From Emcibacteraceae bacterium (GTDB taxonomy: Bacteria; Pseudomonadota; Alphaproteobacteria; Sphingomonadales; Emcibacteraceae), in the NCBI GenBank assembly GCA_021774795.1, contig JAJFIR010000044.1, forward strand, positions 1 to 64,000: a DNA stretch of 64,000 nucleotides, read 5' to 3'. The notes beneath the pieces are model-generated. The model saw nothing but the letters and a program-made list of their open reading frames with translations. It had not been told where the DNA came from and did not search any database. This document shows, piece after piece, positions 18,321 to 27,810 of this stretch; the first letter of the stretch is position 1; the number at the start of each line of letters is the position of its first letter. The position numbers and the translations under genes were made by a program.

Positions 18321-20345
18321 ATGAATAAAATAAACATATTCGTTATTATTTTTGCTAGCTTTTCCATTGCGAGCTCAGCGTGGGCGCGGCAATCTCAAAG
18401 CAGTGTAGAACCGCCAGCATGGAACAATGATATTCTTCATTGGAGATATTCGCCTGTTGACTTGAGCTTTATGAATAAGGACGAAATTCCGGCAGGAAAG
18501 CGCGGGTTTCTCAGGACTAGAGGCGATGAATTAATATTTGAAGACGGAACTAAGGCAAAATTCTGGGGCACAAATATTCAGGCATATGCGTTATTTAGAA
18601 CGGCTCCCAATGAAATGAAAAGCCAGGCTAAGCGAATTTCCCAACTTGGATACAATTTGGTGCGCATTCATCATCACGATTCATCGTGGGTTTCCCCCAA
18701 TATATTTGGGGACCCCTCCAGACAAGACACACTAACTCTCAATAGAGAATCATTAAAAATACTGGACCTATGGATAAATGTCCTTAAGAGCGAAGGTATA
18801 TATATTTGGCTTGATCTGCATGTTGGCAGGGATTTCACCGAAAATGACGGAATTAAAAACTTTTCTGAAATATCAAAAGGGAAGGAACGGACAACGGCTA
18901 AGGGTTTTACATATATTGACAATGATATCAGAGACCTCATGAAAAATTTCAATGACGCATATTTAAATCATGTTAGTCCGTATTCCAACCTCGCCTATAA
19001 GGATGACCCAGCAATTATCAGTGTCCTGATTACCAATGAAAATGATGTTACACATCATTTCGGAAATGCACTATTGCCGGATAAGAATGTACCAGTTGCA
19101 AATGAAATATATATGAAAAAAGCCCATGATTTTGCTACAAAACACGGCCTTTCACCTGATCGAACATGGCGATCCTGGGAACATGGCCCCTCAAAGATAT
19201 TTTTAAGCGATCTTGAACATGAATTTAACTTGGAAATAATCAGTCACCTGCGCGAAATAGAACTAAAGCCCTTGGTTACAACGACAAATTCATGGGGCAG
19301 AATGCCGCTTTCGAGCCTTCCTTCCTTGACCGATAGCGATATTGTGGATGCACACACCTACGGCAAGACAGAATTCTTAAGCACAAATCCAAGGCTAAAT
19401 GATAATTTTATAAGTTGGATTGGTGCTGCACAAGTAAATGAAAAACCTTTATCCGTCACCGAATGGAACATTGAAGAATTTCCTGCGTATGACAGATTTT
19501 CAAGTGCCGTATATCTCGCGGGAACATCCGCACTACAAGGCTGGGATGCGCTAATGCAATATGGATATGGGCAAGTTCCGCTAAATAATGAAGGTAGACC
19601 AAGCAACTGGGGGGTGTATAACGACCCCGGGTCACTCGCCTTGATGCCTGCAGCAGCCCTAATTTACCGTCAAGGACATGTATCGCCCGCTAAAACCACT
19701 TATGCATTAGTTCTTGATCAGAATACTTTTTTCAATACCGGAGTAAGTCCGACGAATTCGGCAACAATTCGCACCTTAGTCGAACAAAGTAAGTTGGTAA
19801 TAAGTGTGCCGAAAACCAAGGAACTTCCATGGTTAAAATCAGGAACAATAACTGAAAATACAGAAATTATTAGCGATTATAACAAAGATTTTATCCCCGA
19901 AGGCCAGAATTTTGTTTCATCCGATACCGGTGAAATTACGCGGGATTGGGCAAATGGCGTTTATACTATTAATACAGAAAATTCACAACTGGCCACCGGC
20001 AAGATAGGCGGTAAAAGCATCCGTTTAGGTGATCTTGAAATTCAGTTAATCACTGAAAATGCGGCCGTCGCCGCACAAAGTCTGGATAATATCCCCTTAA
20101 AAACTTCCGAAAAAATTCTTATCTCTTTAGCTGGTCGATCAAAATTATCAGCGGGCAATAAGTTACCTTATCTATCTGAACCTATTATAGGTGTTATTGC
20201 AATTGCGGCCAAAGAAGGCATGACGCTATTCGGGTTGAATAAATACGGAAAGGAATTTGAATTGCCGACAATTTATTCTGAAGGTAGATACCAAATAAAT
20301 CTGGATAATTCGGTCAAATCCTATTGGTTGTTACTGCGAAAATAA
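18321..20345 (+). CDS. secreted GH5-like glycoside hydrolase
   Basis: 674 residues from the ATG at 18321, which begins a clean signal peptide (MNKINIFVIIFASFSIASSAWA). An upstream TTG at 18303 adds six residues and has no better ribosome site. The first two thirds look like a clan-A TIM barrel: LGYNLVRIHHHDSSW, IYIWLDLHVGRDF, the acid/base glutamate in VLITNEND (E240) and the nucleophile candidate in LSVTEWNIEEF (E381). The C-terminal third is beta-rich. Such enzymes cut beta-linked glucans or mannans. Placed inside an exopolysaccharide locus, it may trim or release the polymer, as dedicated glycosidases in other such loci do. Confidence 0.75.
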   Translation: MNKINIFVIIFASFSIASSAWARQSQSSVEPPAWNNDILHWRYSPVDLSFMNKDEIPAGKRGFLRTRGDELIFEDGTKAKFWGTNIQAYALFRTAPNEMKSQAKRISQLGYNLVRIHHHDSSWVSPNIFGDPSRQDTLTLNRESLKILDLWINVLKSEGIYIWLDLHVGRDFTENDGIKNFSEISKGKERTTAKGFTYIDNDIRDLMKNFNDAYLNHVSPYSNLAYKDDPAIISVLITNENDVTHHFGNALLPDKNVPVANEIYMKKAHDFATKHGLSPDRTWRSWEHGPSKIFLSDLEHEFNLEIISHLREIELKPLVTTTNSWGRMPLSSLPSLTDSDIVDAHTYGKTEFLSTNPRLNDNFISWIGAAQVNEKPLSVTEWNIEEFPAYDRFSSAVYLAGTSALQGWDALMQYGYGQVPLNNEGRPSNWGVYNDPGSLALMPAAALIYRQGHVSPAKTTYALVLDQNTFFNTGVSPTNSATIRTLVEQSKLVISVPKTKELPWLKSGTITENTEIISDYNKDFIPEGQNFVSSDTGEITRDWANGVYTINTENSQLATGKIGGKSIRLGDLEIQLITENAAVAAQSLDNIPLKTSEKILISLAGRSKLSAGNKLPYLSEPIIGVIAIAAKEGMTLFGLNKYGKEFELPTIYSEGRYQINLDNSVKSYWLLLRK

Positions 20346-20450
20346 ACTTTTGAAAGAATGTTTAAGTTATTGTCGTATATTATAGAACTTGAAAAAATTA
20401 AAATTTCAGGTAATCATGCTTCTATAAGGTATTAGGGAGAAACTTTAGTC

Positions 20451-23060
20451 ATGGATCAATCAGAACCGATCAATGTCGTAGGGATTATTAGTAAAAATTC
20501 TATAGATTATATCGATGCTATGTTCCAAGCTTACAGTGAAAATAAAATTGCAATCCCAGTTTCAAATATCGAGTTTGGCAAGCGCTTCAAAATTCTTGAA
20601 TTTCAACAAATCATCGAACCCGGCTTAGATACCGGTTGGTATAATAAATCCCATGATCTGATCCATAGCGATGATTTAGCGCAGATTTCGTTTACTTCCG
20701 GTACCGAAGGTGAGCCCAAAGGCATTATACTTACCCACAATAACCTGGCAGATGTAACGGAACGCATAAATAAAGTCATGCAAGTCACCAGTGAAATACG
20801 TGAATATGTGGGCGTGCCGGTCTATTATTCTTTCGGCTTCGGGCGCATTCGCGCCTGCACTGCGGCAGGAGGGAAAAGTTATATACCCAGAAACGGATTT
20901 AATCCTCTTGAAATAATAGAAATGTTAAAGGCAGATCAGATAAATGCTATTTCTGCGGTACCTACTCTGTGGCGTATTATATTAAACAATCCTAGCATTA
21001 TAGGTAAATTAGGAGAAAAAATCAGGTGGATTGAAATCGGCAGCCAATATATGTCTGGTGATGAAAAAGAACAAATGAAAAAGTTGTTCCCTAACGCCAA
21101 AATCGCTCAACATTATGGGCTGACTGAAGCATCCAGATCCTCCATCCTAGACATATCAGCTACAGAAGGCGGTGCACTTGAATCCGTCGGAAAGCCAGCT
21201 GATATTTCTAATATCGACATTTCCGTTGATGGACGCATTAGAATTAGAGGACCACATGTCGCTAATCAGATGATCACTGGTGATGGGATGGCTTCTACTA
21301 TTGATCACGACGGTTGGCTGACAACTAACGATCTGGGTAAAATAGAGGACGGGTATTTATATTTTATGGGTCGTGCTGACGACATTATAAATTGTGGGGG
21401 CATAAAGGTTTCTCCGGATTTGATCGAAAAGCAAATATATAAGTCACTTGAGATTAACAGCGGTATCGCAGTTGCGCGGATCGCCGATCCTATACGTGGA
21501 GACGGCATTCTCATTGCGCTGGAAAATAATTGTGCGATTGACAGCGATGAACTTAAGATATTGGCGAACAAGATATTGAAAAAGATGGGCGTCCAAGCGG
21601 GAGATTCTCTTAAAATAGTTAAAACTGAAAAAATCCCAACAACGGAAACAGGAAAAGTAAAACGTAATGAACTACCCAATTTAATAGAAAAAAGTTATCA
21701 GGAGGAAACAGCGGTCACAAACCAAACAATTTCAAATACGACCGATAACATTACCGACGAACAAGAAAAACTTTGTGCTATTTGGCGCGAAGTGCTTGAG
21801 GTTGAAGATATCTCGATACATTCTAGTTTTTATGATTATGGCGGCGATTCACTTTCTGCCATTAATTTAACGTTGACTATGGAACGCTTAGACGTGCCAA
21901 GACAAATAGCGCAGGATATTATTAATGGTAAGTCAATTGCCCAGGTTACCGAAGATGCGCCTCATTCCGATCAATCGGCAGCCAACGGCGTTATCGACAA
22001 ATATCTTTATATTGCGACAACAAGCGAAGCCATTAATGCCGTTAGAGGAATAATGGTATTGCTGCTACTTTTCATCAGGTGGTCACCAGGTGTTTTAAAA
22101 AGGCTTTCTCTTTATGACGAGGGCTTGCTTAATCCCCTTTTTCGTCTTGGAACTCCCGGATTTGCTATCGTATTTGGAATTAGTGTCGGATTCTATTTCT
22201 TCCATCAATTCGGAATAAATAAAGCGAAAACCGTCAAAAATATCAGAGTAGCTCAAATTCTTCTTGTTTGCGGAATAGGCACCTTGGCATTGATGAATTA
22301 TCTGAATTTGATATATGCAGATTACGAGCGTGAGACTCCAATGTTAAGTTATCTCGTCTATTCCGTGCTATTTTACTATCTATTAGCCGTCTCAAGCATT
22401 TCAATCTGGTACAAGATATTGACCAGTTTTAAAAACACCATTGCCGCTACTTTGGTCGGTGCTGCGATCATGTTTTTATTGCAAGTCCAATTCAAGGTCT
22501 GGAATTTCAGCAGCCAACTAACAGAGAACGGTTGGTATCTGTTTGGCAGGATGCTGGAAGGAAAATATAGTTATTTTACGATGACGGGAATGGTGTTTTG
22601 TGGGCTTTCCATTGGATTATACATACGAAACTGCCTTAACGAACAAAGAAAACTGGTCAATTTTCTTCCATTTGGTGCAGCTCTCATATTGTTTGGGATC
22701 ATAATTTCCATTGAAAATGGTGAGTTTGACAAATGGCAGGAATATACAATCGCGCGGGTCTGGATGATTATAACATATGTTGGTGTCGTCCTGACAATGC
22801 TGTCTATTTCTTTATATTATAACACTTTAAAAAATCGTAATAAGCTATTCTTATTTATTTATAGGATCTTAGCAATATTAGGATTACTGTCTTTGCCTAT
22901 GTATGTCGGTCATAGATTGGTTGTACCTGCGAAAGACCTGCTGTTAATCGTGGATGTGCCAGGTATAGCTGCTATCGCCGTGCCAGCACTGGTCTTCTTT
23001 GGGTTGATAGGGTATTGGACACACAAGCTATACAGAGTTTATTATTCAGTGAGCAAATGA
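20451..23060 (+). CDS. adenylation domain - carrier domain - acyltransferase-3 membrane fusion
   Basis: 869 residues in three parts. Residues 1-415 are an AMP-forming adenylation domain: FTSGTEGEPKG (82-91), QHYGLTEAS (220-228), LTTNDLG, GRADDIINCGGIKVSP (308-322) and the A10 lysine K402 in TETGKVKR. It is compact, with a short stretch between the A1-like start and the P-loop. Residues about 435-500 are a phosphopantetheine carrier with YDYGGDSLSA (S467). Residues about 525-869 are a polytopic membrane domain like acyltransferase family 3 (INAVRGIMVLLLLF, FRLGTPGFAIVFG, LSLPMYVGHRLVV). The family R-x10-H motif reads R532-x10-R543, so the usual histidine is lost. AGGGAGAA precedes the ATG. Inference: it activates an acid, loads it on its carrier and presents it to a membrane acyltransferase, like DltA-DltC-DltB in one chain. 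The substrate is unknown. Confidence 0.85.
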   Translation: MDQSEPINVVGIISKNSIDYIDAMFQAYSENKIAIPVSNIEFGKRFKILEFQQIIEPGLDTGWYNKSHDLIHSDDLAQISFTSGTEGEPKGIILTHNNLADVTERINKVMQVTSEIREYVGVPVYYSFGFGRIRACTAAGGKSYIPRNGFNPLEIIEMLKADQINAISAVPTLWRIILNNPSIIGKLGEKIRWIEIGSQYMSGDEKEQMKKLFPNAKIAQHYGLTEASRSSILDISATEGGALESVGKPADISNIDISVDGRIRIRGPHVANQMITGDGMASTIDHDGWLTTNDLGKIEDGYLYFMGRADDIINCGGIKVSPDLIEKQIYKSLEINSGIAVARIADPIRGDGILIALENNCAIDSDELKILANKILKKMGVQAGDSLKIVKTEKIPTTETGKVKRNELPNLIEKSYQEETAVTNQTISNTTDNITDEQEKLCAIWREVLEVEDISIHSSFYDYGGDSLSAINLTLTMERLDVPRQIAQDIINGKSIAQVTEDAPHSDQSAANGVIDKYLYIATTSEAINAVRGIMVLLLLFIRWSPGVLKRLSLYDEGLLNPLFRLGTPGFAIVFGISVGFYFFHQFGINKAKTVKNIRVAQILLVCGIGTLALMNYLNLIYADYERETPMLSYLVYSVLFYYLLAVSSISIWYKILTSFKNTIAATLVGAAIMFLLQVQFKVWNFSSQLTENGWYLFGRMLEGKYSYFTMTGMVFCGLSIGLYIRNCLNEQRKLVNFLPFGAALILFGIIISIENGEFDKWQEYTIARVWMIITYVGVVLTMLSISLYYNTLKNRNKLFLFIYRILAILGLLSLPMYVGHRLVVPAKDLLLIVDVPGIAAIAVPALVFFGLIGYWTHKLYRVYYSVSK

Positions 23061-24379
23061 GTGAAACGGAAATAACAAATCAACAAAAAGAACTCATACA
23101 AATTTGGCAGGAAGTACTTGAGGTAGACCAAGTTTCCATCCATTCAAGTTATTATGATTACGGCGGAGATTCACTTTCAGCAATTAATCTAATGCTGACA
23201 ATGGAAAAACTTGGTATTGAGAAGTCGTTAATACAAGATATAATAAATGGCAGGACCATTGCTCAGATTACCAATTCTCGTGATCAGATGACAGCCGATG
23301 CCACAGTCAAAGATGGCGAAGAAAATAAATACGCCTTAATAGCAAAAGCAAGCGAAGCCATCAACGCGACGCGTGGTTTTATGGTTTTATTTCTTGTTTT
23401 TATTCACTGGTCTCCCGGTGTATTTGAAAGGTTATCAATTGACTTTGAACGCATTACAAATCCCCTTTTTCGAATTGGAACGCCGGGTTTCGCAATAGTT
23501 TTTGGCCTGAGCGTTGGTTTTTTCTTTTTTTCACAGTTTGAAACAAATTCAAAAAAAGCCCGGAAAAATGTGCGAGTAGCACAATTCTCAATATTAATCG
23601 CCATGTCTTTATTAGCGGCAATGAAGTATGCAGAAATCAAATTGCTGGCTCTCGAACCGTCCCTTCCTTTACCAACGGTGCTTTTCTATTCCGTGTTATT
23701 ATACTATTTCCTTGCTGTGACAAGTATTCCTATTTGGTATAGGATTTTGGCGAGTTTCGAGAACCTGCCCGCTGCTGCACTATGTGCATCTATTTTAATG
23801 TTTGCATTGCAAATTATCGTTCGTGATATTCTTTCAGGTTTCCCTGATCTGGCTGGAATATGGCATTTAATAGGTTTGATGGCAGAAGCGAACTATAATT
23901 ATTTCTTTATGTCCGGTATTGTTTTCGCAGGCATGTCGATCGGTTTATATATCAGAGAGTGCCTTTCTGAGCAAAAAAACACAACAGGGCTATTGCAGTG
24001 CGGGTTCGCTTTAATAGTTTTAGGAATTCTATTATCGATCGAAAGTGGCTTGATTGAAACCTGGTTAACCCGCAAAACGGCTTCCATACATATGATAACT
24101 ACATATTTGGGTGTCATCCTGATAATTTTATCTATGGCTCTAAATTATAGTCATCGGACACGCCGAAATTCATTCTTTTTAATGGTTTTTCGGGTCTTTG
24201 CGGTTTTAGGACTTTTGTCACTGCCCATCTATGTCGGGCACGGACTGGTAATACCGGTGAAAGATGTTTTAGTAGCATTTGGAGTACAATATTCCCTGTC
24301 ACTTGCAGCGTCGATGTTGACATTTTCTTTGCTGATAGTTTATGCAGGAATGAAGTTATATAGATTATATTACAAATAG
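23057..24379 (+). CDS. carrier domain - acyltransferase-3 membrane fusion (paralogue lacking the adenylation domain)
   Basis: 440 residues from the ATG at 23057, which overlaps the preceding stop as ATGA; an earlier in-frame ATG at 23015 would force a 46-base overlap. Residues 1-75 are a carrier domain almost identical in layout to that of the upstream protein (YDYGGDSLSA, S39). Residues about 95-440 are the same membrane domain (INATRGFMVLFLVFIHWSPG, FRIGTPGFAIVFG, LSLPIYVGHGLVIP). Here the R-x10-H motif is intact (R106, H117). Inference: the catalytically competent acyltransferase of the pair, possibly charged by the adenylation domain of its neighbour. It arose by partial tandem duplication. 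Confidence 0.85.
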   Translation: MSETEITNQQKELIQIWQEVLEVDQVSIHSSYYDYGGDSLSAINLMLTMEKLGIEKSLIQDIINGRTIAQITNSRDQMTADATVKDGEENKYALIAKASEAINATRGFMVLFLVFIHWSPGVFERLSIDFERITNPLFRIGTPGFAIVFGLSVGFFFFSQFETNSKKARKNVRVAQFSILIAMSLLAAMKYAEIKLLALEPSLPLPTVLFYSVLLYYFLAVTSIPIWYRILASFENLPAAALCASILMFALQIIVRDILSGFPDLAGIWHLIGLMAEANYNYFFMSGIVFAGMSIGLYIRECLSEQKNTTGLLQCGFALIVLGILLSIESGLIETWLTRKTASIHMITTYLGVILIILSMALNYSHRTRRNSFFLMVFRVFAVLGLLSLPIYVGHGLVIPVKDVLVAFGVQYSLSLAASMLTFSLLIVYAGMKLYRLYYK

Positions 24380-24390
24380 TGAGACTATAA

Positions 24391-25329
24391 TTAGCTTTTC
24401 GCTTTATTTAACAAATATCTTGCTAATGTTTGATCATGAATAATCAAAGCCGGACCATCTGTATTATCCGGTATTTCATAAAGTTGATTTGTCTTGGTTT
24501 CATTTACTTCTGAATATGGAAGAATACCGTGCTCGCCTTTATCAACGAGTACTTTTTCAATTATACCTTTTGATATTTCATGAACATCGTCGGAAAAACC
24601 ATAAATTAACGCTGTATCGCATATAATATTGATCAGCCTGGGGATGCCTCTGCTCGCCATATAAATATACGTGCACGCTTCATCAGTAAATATCTTTTCT
24701 TCGCAGCCAGCCACTTTTAATCTATGACGTATATAAGTTTCTACTTCTTCCAGATTAAAAGGCTTGATATAAAAGTCTGAAGAAATTCGTTGTGAAAATT
24801 GAACAAGTTCGGGTCTTTGCAGTAAATCTTTTAGTTGCGGTTGCCCAACCAGAATTAGTTGAAGTAATTGATTTTTATCAGCATTGATGTTTGAAAGCAT
24901 TCTTAACTGTTCCAGTGTCTTTAGCCCCAAATTTTGTGCTTCATCGACAATAAGAACTGTTTTTCTACCGTTGCCATATTCTTCAATTAAATAACGCTGA
25001 AATTGGTCAAATAATTTGACGTTTGACGTTTCCGTAAACGGCTGATCAAAAGCCAATAACACCCATTGAAGAAGATCACCGGTGCCGTCTTGCACGTTAG
25101 ATATCAATCCAACATTCAAATTCGTGCTCATCGTGTTAAGTAAGTGACGGATCAATGTCGTTTTACCGCATCCTACTTCGCCAGTAATAACCGTGAAGCC
25201 GGCCTGATTCATAATGCCATATTCAAGCATACTGAATGCCATAGTATGGTGATTGCCCCAATATAAATAATCGGGGTCTGGTAAAATTGTAAACGGTTTT
25301 TCGGTTAGCCCGTAATATTCGTTATACAT
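24391..25329 (-). CDS. exosortase-system-associated AAA ATPase (GspA/ExeA-like)
   Basis: 312 residues. Starts MYNEYYGLTEKPFTILPDP, a hallmark of this family, followed by Walker A GEVGCGKTT (50-58) and Walker B VLIVDEAQNL, then FYIKPFNLEEVETYIRHRL and a sensor-2 region GIPRLINIICD. In exosortase A loci a protein of this type accompanies the TPR protein PrsT and the chain-length and kinase genes. Its precise role is unknown; it may energise assembly or export. It follows the PrsT-like gene by 32 bases and is the last gene of the minus-strand series, convergent with the carrier-acyltransferase gene. Confidence 0.92.
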   Translation of the reverse strand: MYNEYYGLTEKPFTILPDPDYLYWGNHHTMAFSMLEYGIMNQAGFTVITGEVGCGKTTLIRHLLNTMSTNLNVGLISNVQDGTGDLLQWVLLAFDQPFTETSNVKLFDQFQRYLIEEYGNGRKTVLIVDEAQNLGLKTLEQLRMLSNINADKNQLLQLILVGQPQLKDLLQRPELVQFSQRISSDFYIKPFNLEEVETYIRHRLKVAGCEEKIFTDEACTYIYMASRGIPRLINIICDTALIYGFSDDVHEISKGIIEKVLVDKGEHGILPYSEVNETKTNQLYEIPDNTDGPALIIHDQTLARYLLNKAKS

Positions 25330-25361
25330 TAAAACTCATCACTTCAATAATTATTCGTTTC

Positions 25362-27785
25362 TTAACTTGCTAACTGCAATTGATCTATCAGCTGCTTTAC
25401 TTCGTCTATAAGCTCGAAAGGTTGTTCTGCCGACAACTCGACAATCTTTTCAAATTCTCTTATTGCAGCTTCTCGTCTGTCTTCTTTCATATAACTCATA
25501 CCCAGATGATATCTAAGGATGGACATATTCGGTGCTTGTTCTACAGCGTCTTGCAATAACGATGTCGCAGCCTGTATATCACCTACTTTATAGTAAATCC
25601 ATCCAAGAGTATCTTTAAAATGGGGAATTGACGATTGCCTAAACCTTGACGCAAGTTCCAATGCGCGCTGTATACTTTCCTCGTCATTACGATGTTCCGA
25701 TAACAAACTGGCCAGATTATTAATCACTACATCCGAGTTAGGGTTTGAAGCATACATTTCTTCGTAGACGTTAATGGCTTCTTCAAAATTTTCTTCTCGT
25801 TCATAAATATTTGCTTTAATAAGCTTTAAACTTCCTTTGGTTTGCGCATTGATAATGCCGTCATTGATATACTTTTTCGCAGAGGCAAAATCACCATTTG
25901 TTATATATACGCCCGCCAATGTGGTATAGGCTAAATCTTGATCTGGGGCCTTTTCCACTGCTTTTAACAATGTGTCAATGGCACCTTCCTGATTTTGACT
26001 AAACAACATCATTTGTGCTAACAGCACAAGTGCTTGATAATTATTTTCATTTTCTTCCAGGAGCGAATTCAAGAAGGCTTCGGCTTCATCAATTTTCCCG
26101 GCACTAATATAGGCACCTATTAATGAAGCCAGCGGTCTTCTTTCACCGGGGCTGGAAGAATAGGCCTTTTTGAAAGAAACTATACTCTGCTCAAAGTTCT
26201 GCTGTCCTCTATAGGCAAGTCCCTGTATCTGGCTGCTAACATTTTCATCATCACCTAATTTTTCCAACGCATCTGCTACCTGCTGAGCCCCTACCCATTC
26301 TTGACGAAGGATATAAACGCGTGCGAGCGCTCTTAAACTACCGATATCATTTGGCTTGACAGTTAAAACATTTTTCAAGACCTCTTCCGCCCTGGCAGGC
26401 GCAGAATGTTTCAACAAGAAATTAGAATATTCAATGCCGACTGCACTGTCAGTATTGCTAAATCGCAGGGCATCGGCCAACGCATCGTCGGCAAGTTCTA
26501 TGGACCCGTTAAGTTCATATGCTTTTGAAAGCAATCTTGACGCTCTCACAGATTGAGGGTCTTCATTCAACACAATTCTTAAATCCTGTATTGCTTCGTC
26601 TAAGTTTTCCTGATTTATTGATATTGAACTACGCATTTCCAGCGCCGTAATGTTCGTATTATCTATTGCAAGTATCTCTTCGATAATTTTGGACGCTTCA
26701 TCTATATTACCTTGATCGAGTGCTAATTGCCCAAGACGCCCCCTTGCAACCAATCCATCTTCCGAACTTCCGGTTCTATCTGAAATACTTGTCAATACTT
26801 CTACTGCTTCCGCATTTTTATTATTTCCAAGGTAAAATTCTGCTAAAGCCAATTGATATTTGACTATATCAATACCCCGCTGGATCAGGGTTTCAAGTTC
26901 AACTTCTGCGGCATCTGACCCTTGATGGGTATTTAAAAACCTTACGACATTAATGCTATTATCAAAATCAGAAGGATCCAAATCCATTATCGAGCGAAGC
27001 TGCGCTTCCGCTTGATCCAGTTTGTCATACTTTATATAAAAATTAACGAAATTCAGGCGAATATCCTTATCATCCGGATAATAAGAAATCAGTTCCTCAT
27101 ATATCGCTTCCGCATCGTCGCTTTCCGCCATGGAATCATAAGTTTGAATTTTTATAAGCAAAAGATCAATATTCCGTTCGTTGTGCGCCAACCCTTGATC
27201 AATGAATCTAATTGTTTCTTCGTAATCACCTTTGGAATATCGTTCCGCCGCTAAAACCTGTATGGCATCAAGGTTTGTTGGCTCTATTGCAAGAGCCCTA
27301 TTGGCATAATCAATGGCAGCAACACCGTCCTCTAACTTAAACAGTACTGCCGCTTTTAATGCCAGCACATTCGCGTTGGTGTTATCTAGCAATATTGCCG
27401 CGTCACTAATTTCTACCGCTCGATCAATTTGGCCAATCAAAATCATCAGTTTGCCGAGTTTAATTTGTGCCGGTAAATGTGTGGGTTCGAGTTCAACAAC
27501 CTTCGACAACAGCGAATATAGTCTTTCCCATTCTTGTCTTTCTTCTTCAAGGCGGGCCATTGCGTACCAAGCCGGGACAAAGTTTTCGTCTATCTGCAAA
27601 GCGTTTCGAAATTCTATATTTGCTTTCACATAATCTTTTTCTTCCAACAGTTCCAAGCCGGTTTCATAATATGATTGCTTTACTTCCTCCGGTGAACTGC
27701 AGGCGGTTAAACCGATAAAAACAGTCATTACGGCAAGAAATTTTATCATTGTTCTATTTTTCTGACTTACTATATTTTTGATCAT
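25362..27785 (-). CDS. prsT: PrsT-like TPR-repeat lipoprotein of the exosortase/PEP-CTERM system
   Basis: 807 residues from the ATG at 27785, which has GGAAAG upstream and avoids overlap with the exosortase gene; an ATG at 27845 would overlap it by 35 bases. An N-terminal segment MIKFLAVMTVFIGLTAC ends in a lipobox. The remainder is a long run of TPR helices (for example YYETGLELLEEKDYVKANIE, and many A-x3-Y/L repeats), giving about 20 repeats. The length and position next to the exosortase match the system-specific TPR lipoprotein PrsT. A likely periplasmic scaffold for polymer or protein export. Confidence 0.88.
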   Translation of the reverse strand: MIKNIVSQKNRTMIKFLAVMTVFIGLTACSSPEEVKQSYYETGLELLEEKDYVKANIEFRNALQIDENFVPAWYAMARLEEERQEWERLYSLLSKVVELEPTHLPAQIKLGKLMILIGQIDRAVEISDAAILLDNTNANVLALKAAVLFKLEDGVAAIDYANRALAIEPTNLDAIQVLAAERYSKGDYEETIRFIDQGLAHNERNIDLLLIKIQTYDSMAESDDAEAIYEELISYYPDDKDIRLNFVNFYIKYDKLDQAEAQLRSIMDLDPSDFDNSINVVRFLNTHQGSDAAEVELETLIQRGIDIVKYQLALAEFYLGNNKNAEAVEVLTSISDRTGSSEDGLVARGRLGQLALDQGNIDEASKIIEEILAIDNTNITALEMRSSISINQENLDEAIQDLRIVLNEDPQSVRASRLLSKAYELNGSIELADDALADALRFSNTDSAVGIEYSNFLLKHSAPARAEEVLKNVLTVKPNDIGSLRALARVYILRQEWVGAQQVADALEKLGDDENVSSQIQGLAYRGQQNFEQSIVSFKKAYSSSPGERRPLASLIGAYISAGKIDEAEAFLNSLLEENENNYQALVLLAQMMLFSQNQEGAIDTLLKAVEKAPDQDLAYTTLAGVYITNGDFASAKKYINDGIINAQTKGSLKLIKANIYEREENFEEAINVYEEMYASNPNSDVVINNLASLLSEHRNDEESIQRALELASRFRQSSIPHFKDTLGWIYYKVGDIQAATSLLQDAVEQAPNMSILRYHLGMSYMKEDRREAAIREFEKIVELSAEQPFELIDEVKQLIDQLQLAS

Positions 27786-27810
27786 AACGCTTTCCAGTAT
27801 TATATTATAT

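Noticed and set aside
23015-23056. Earlier ATG for the second carrier-acyltransferase gene.
   Set aside because: It would overlap the upstream coding sequence by 46 bases, whereas the ATG at 23057 gives the usual ATGA coupling and starts at the domain boundary.
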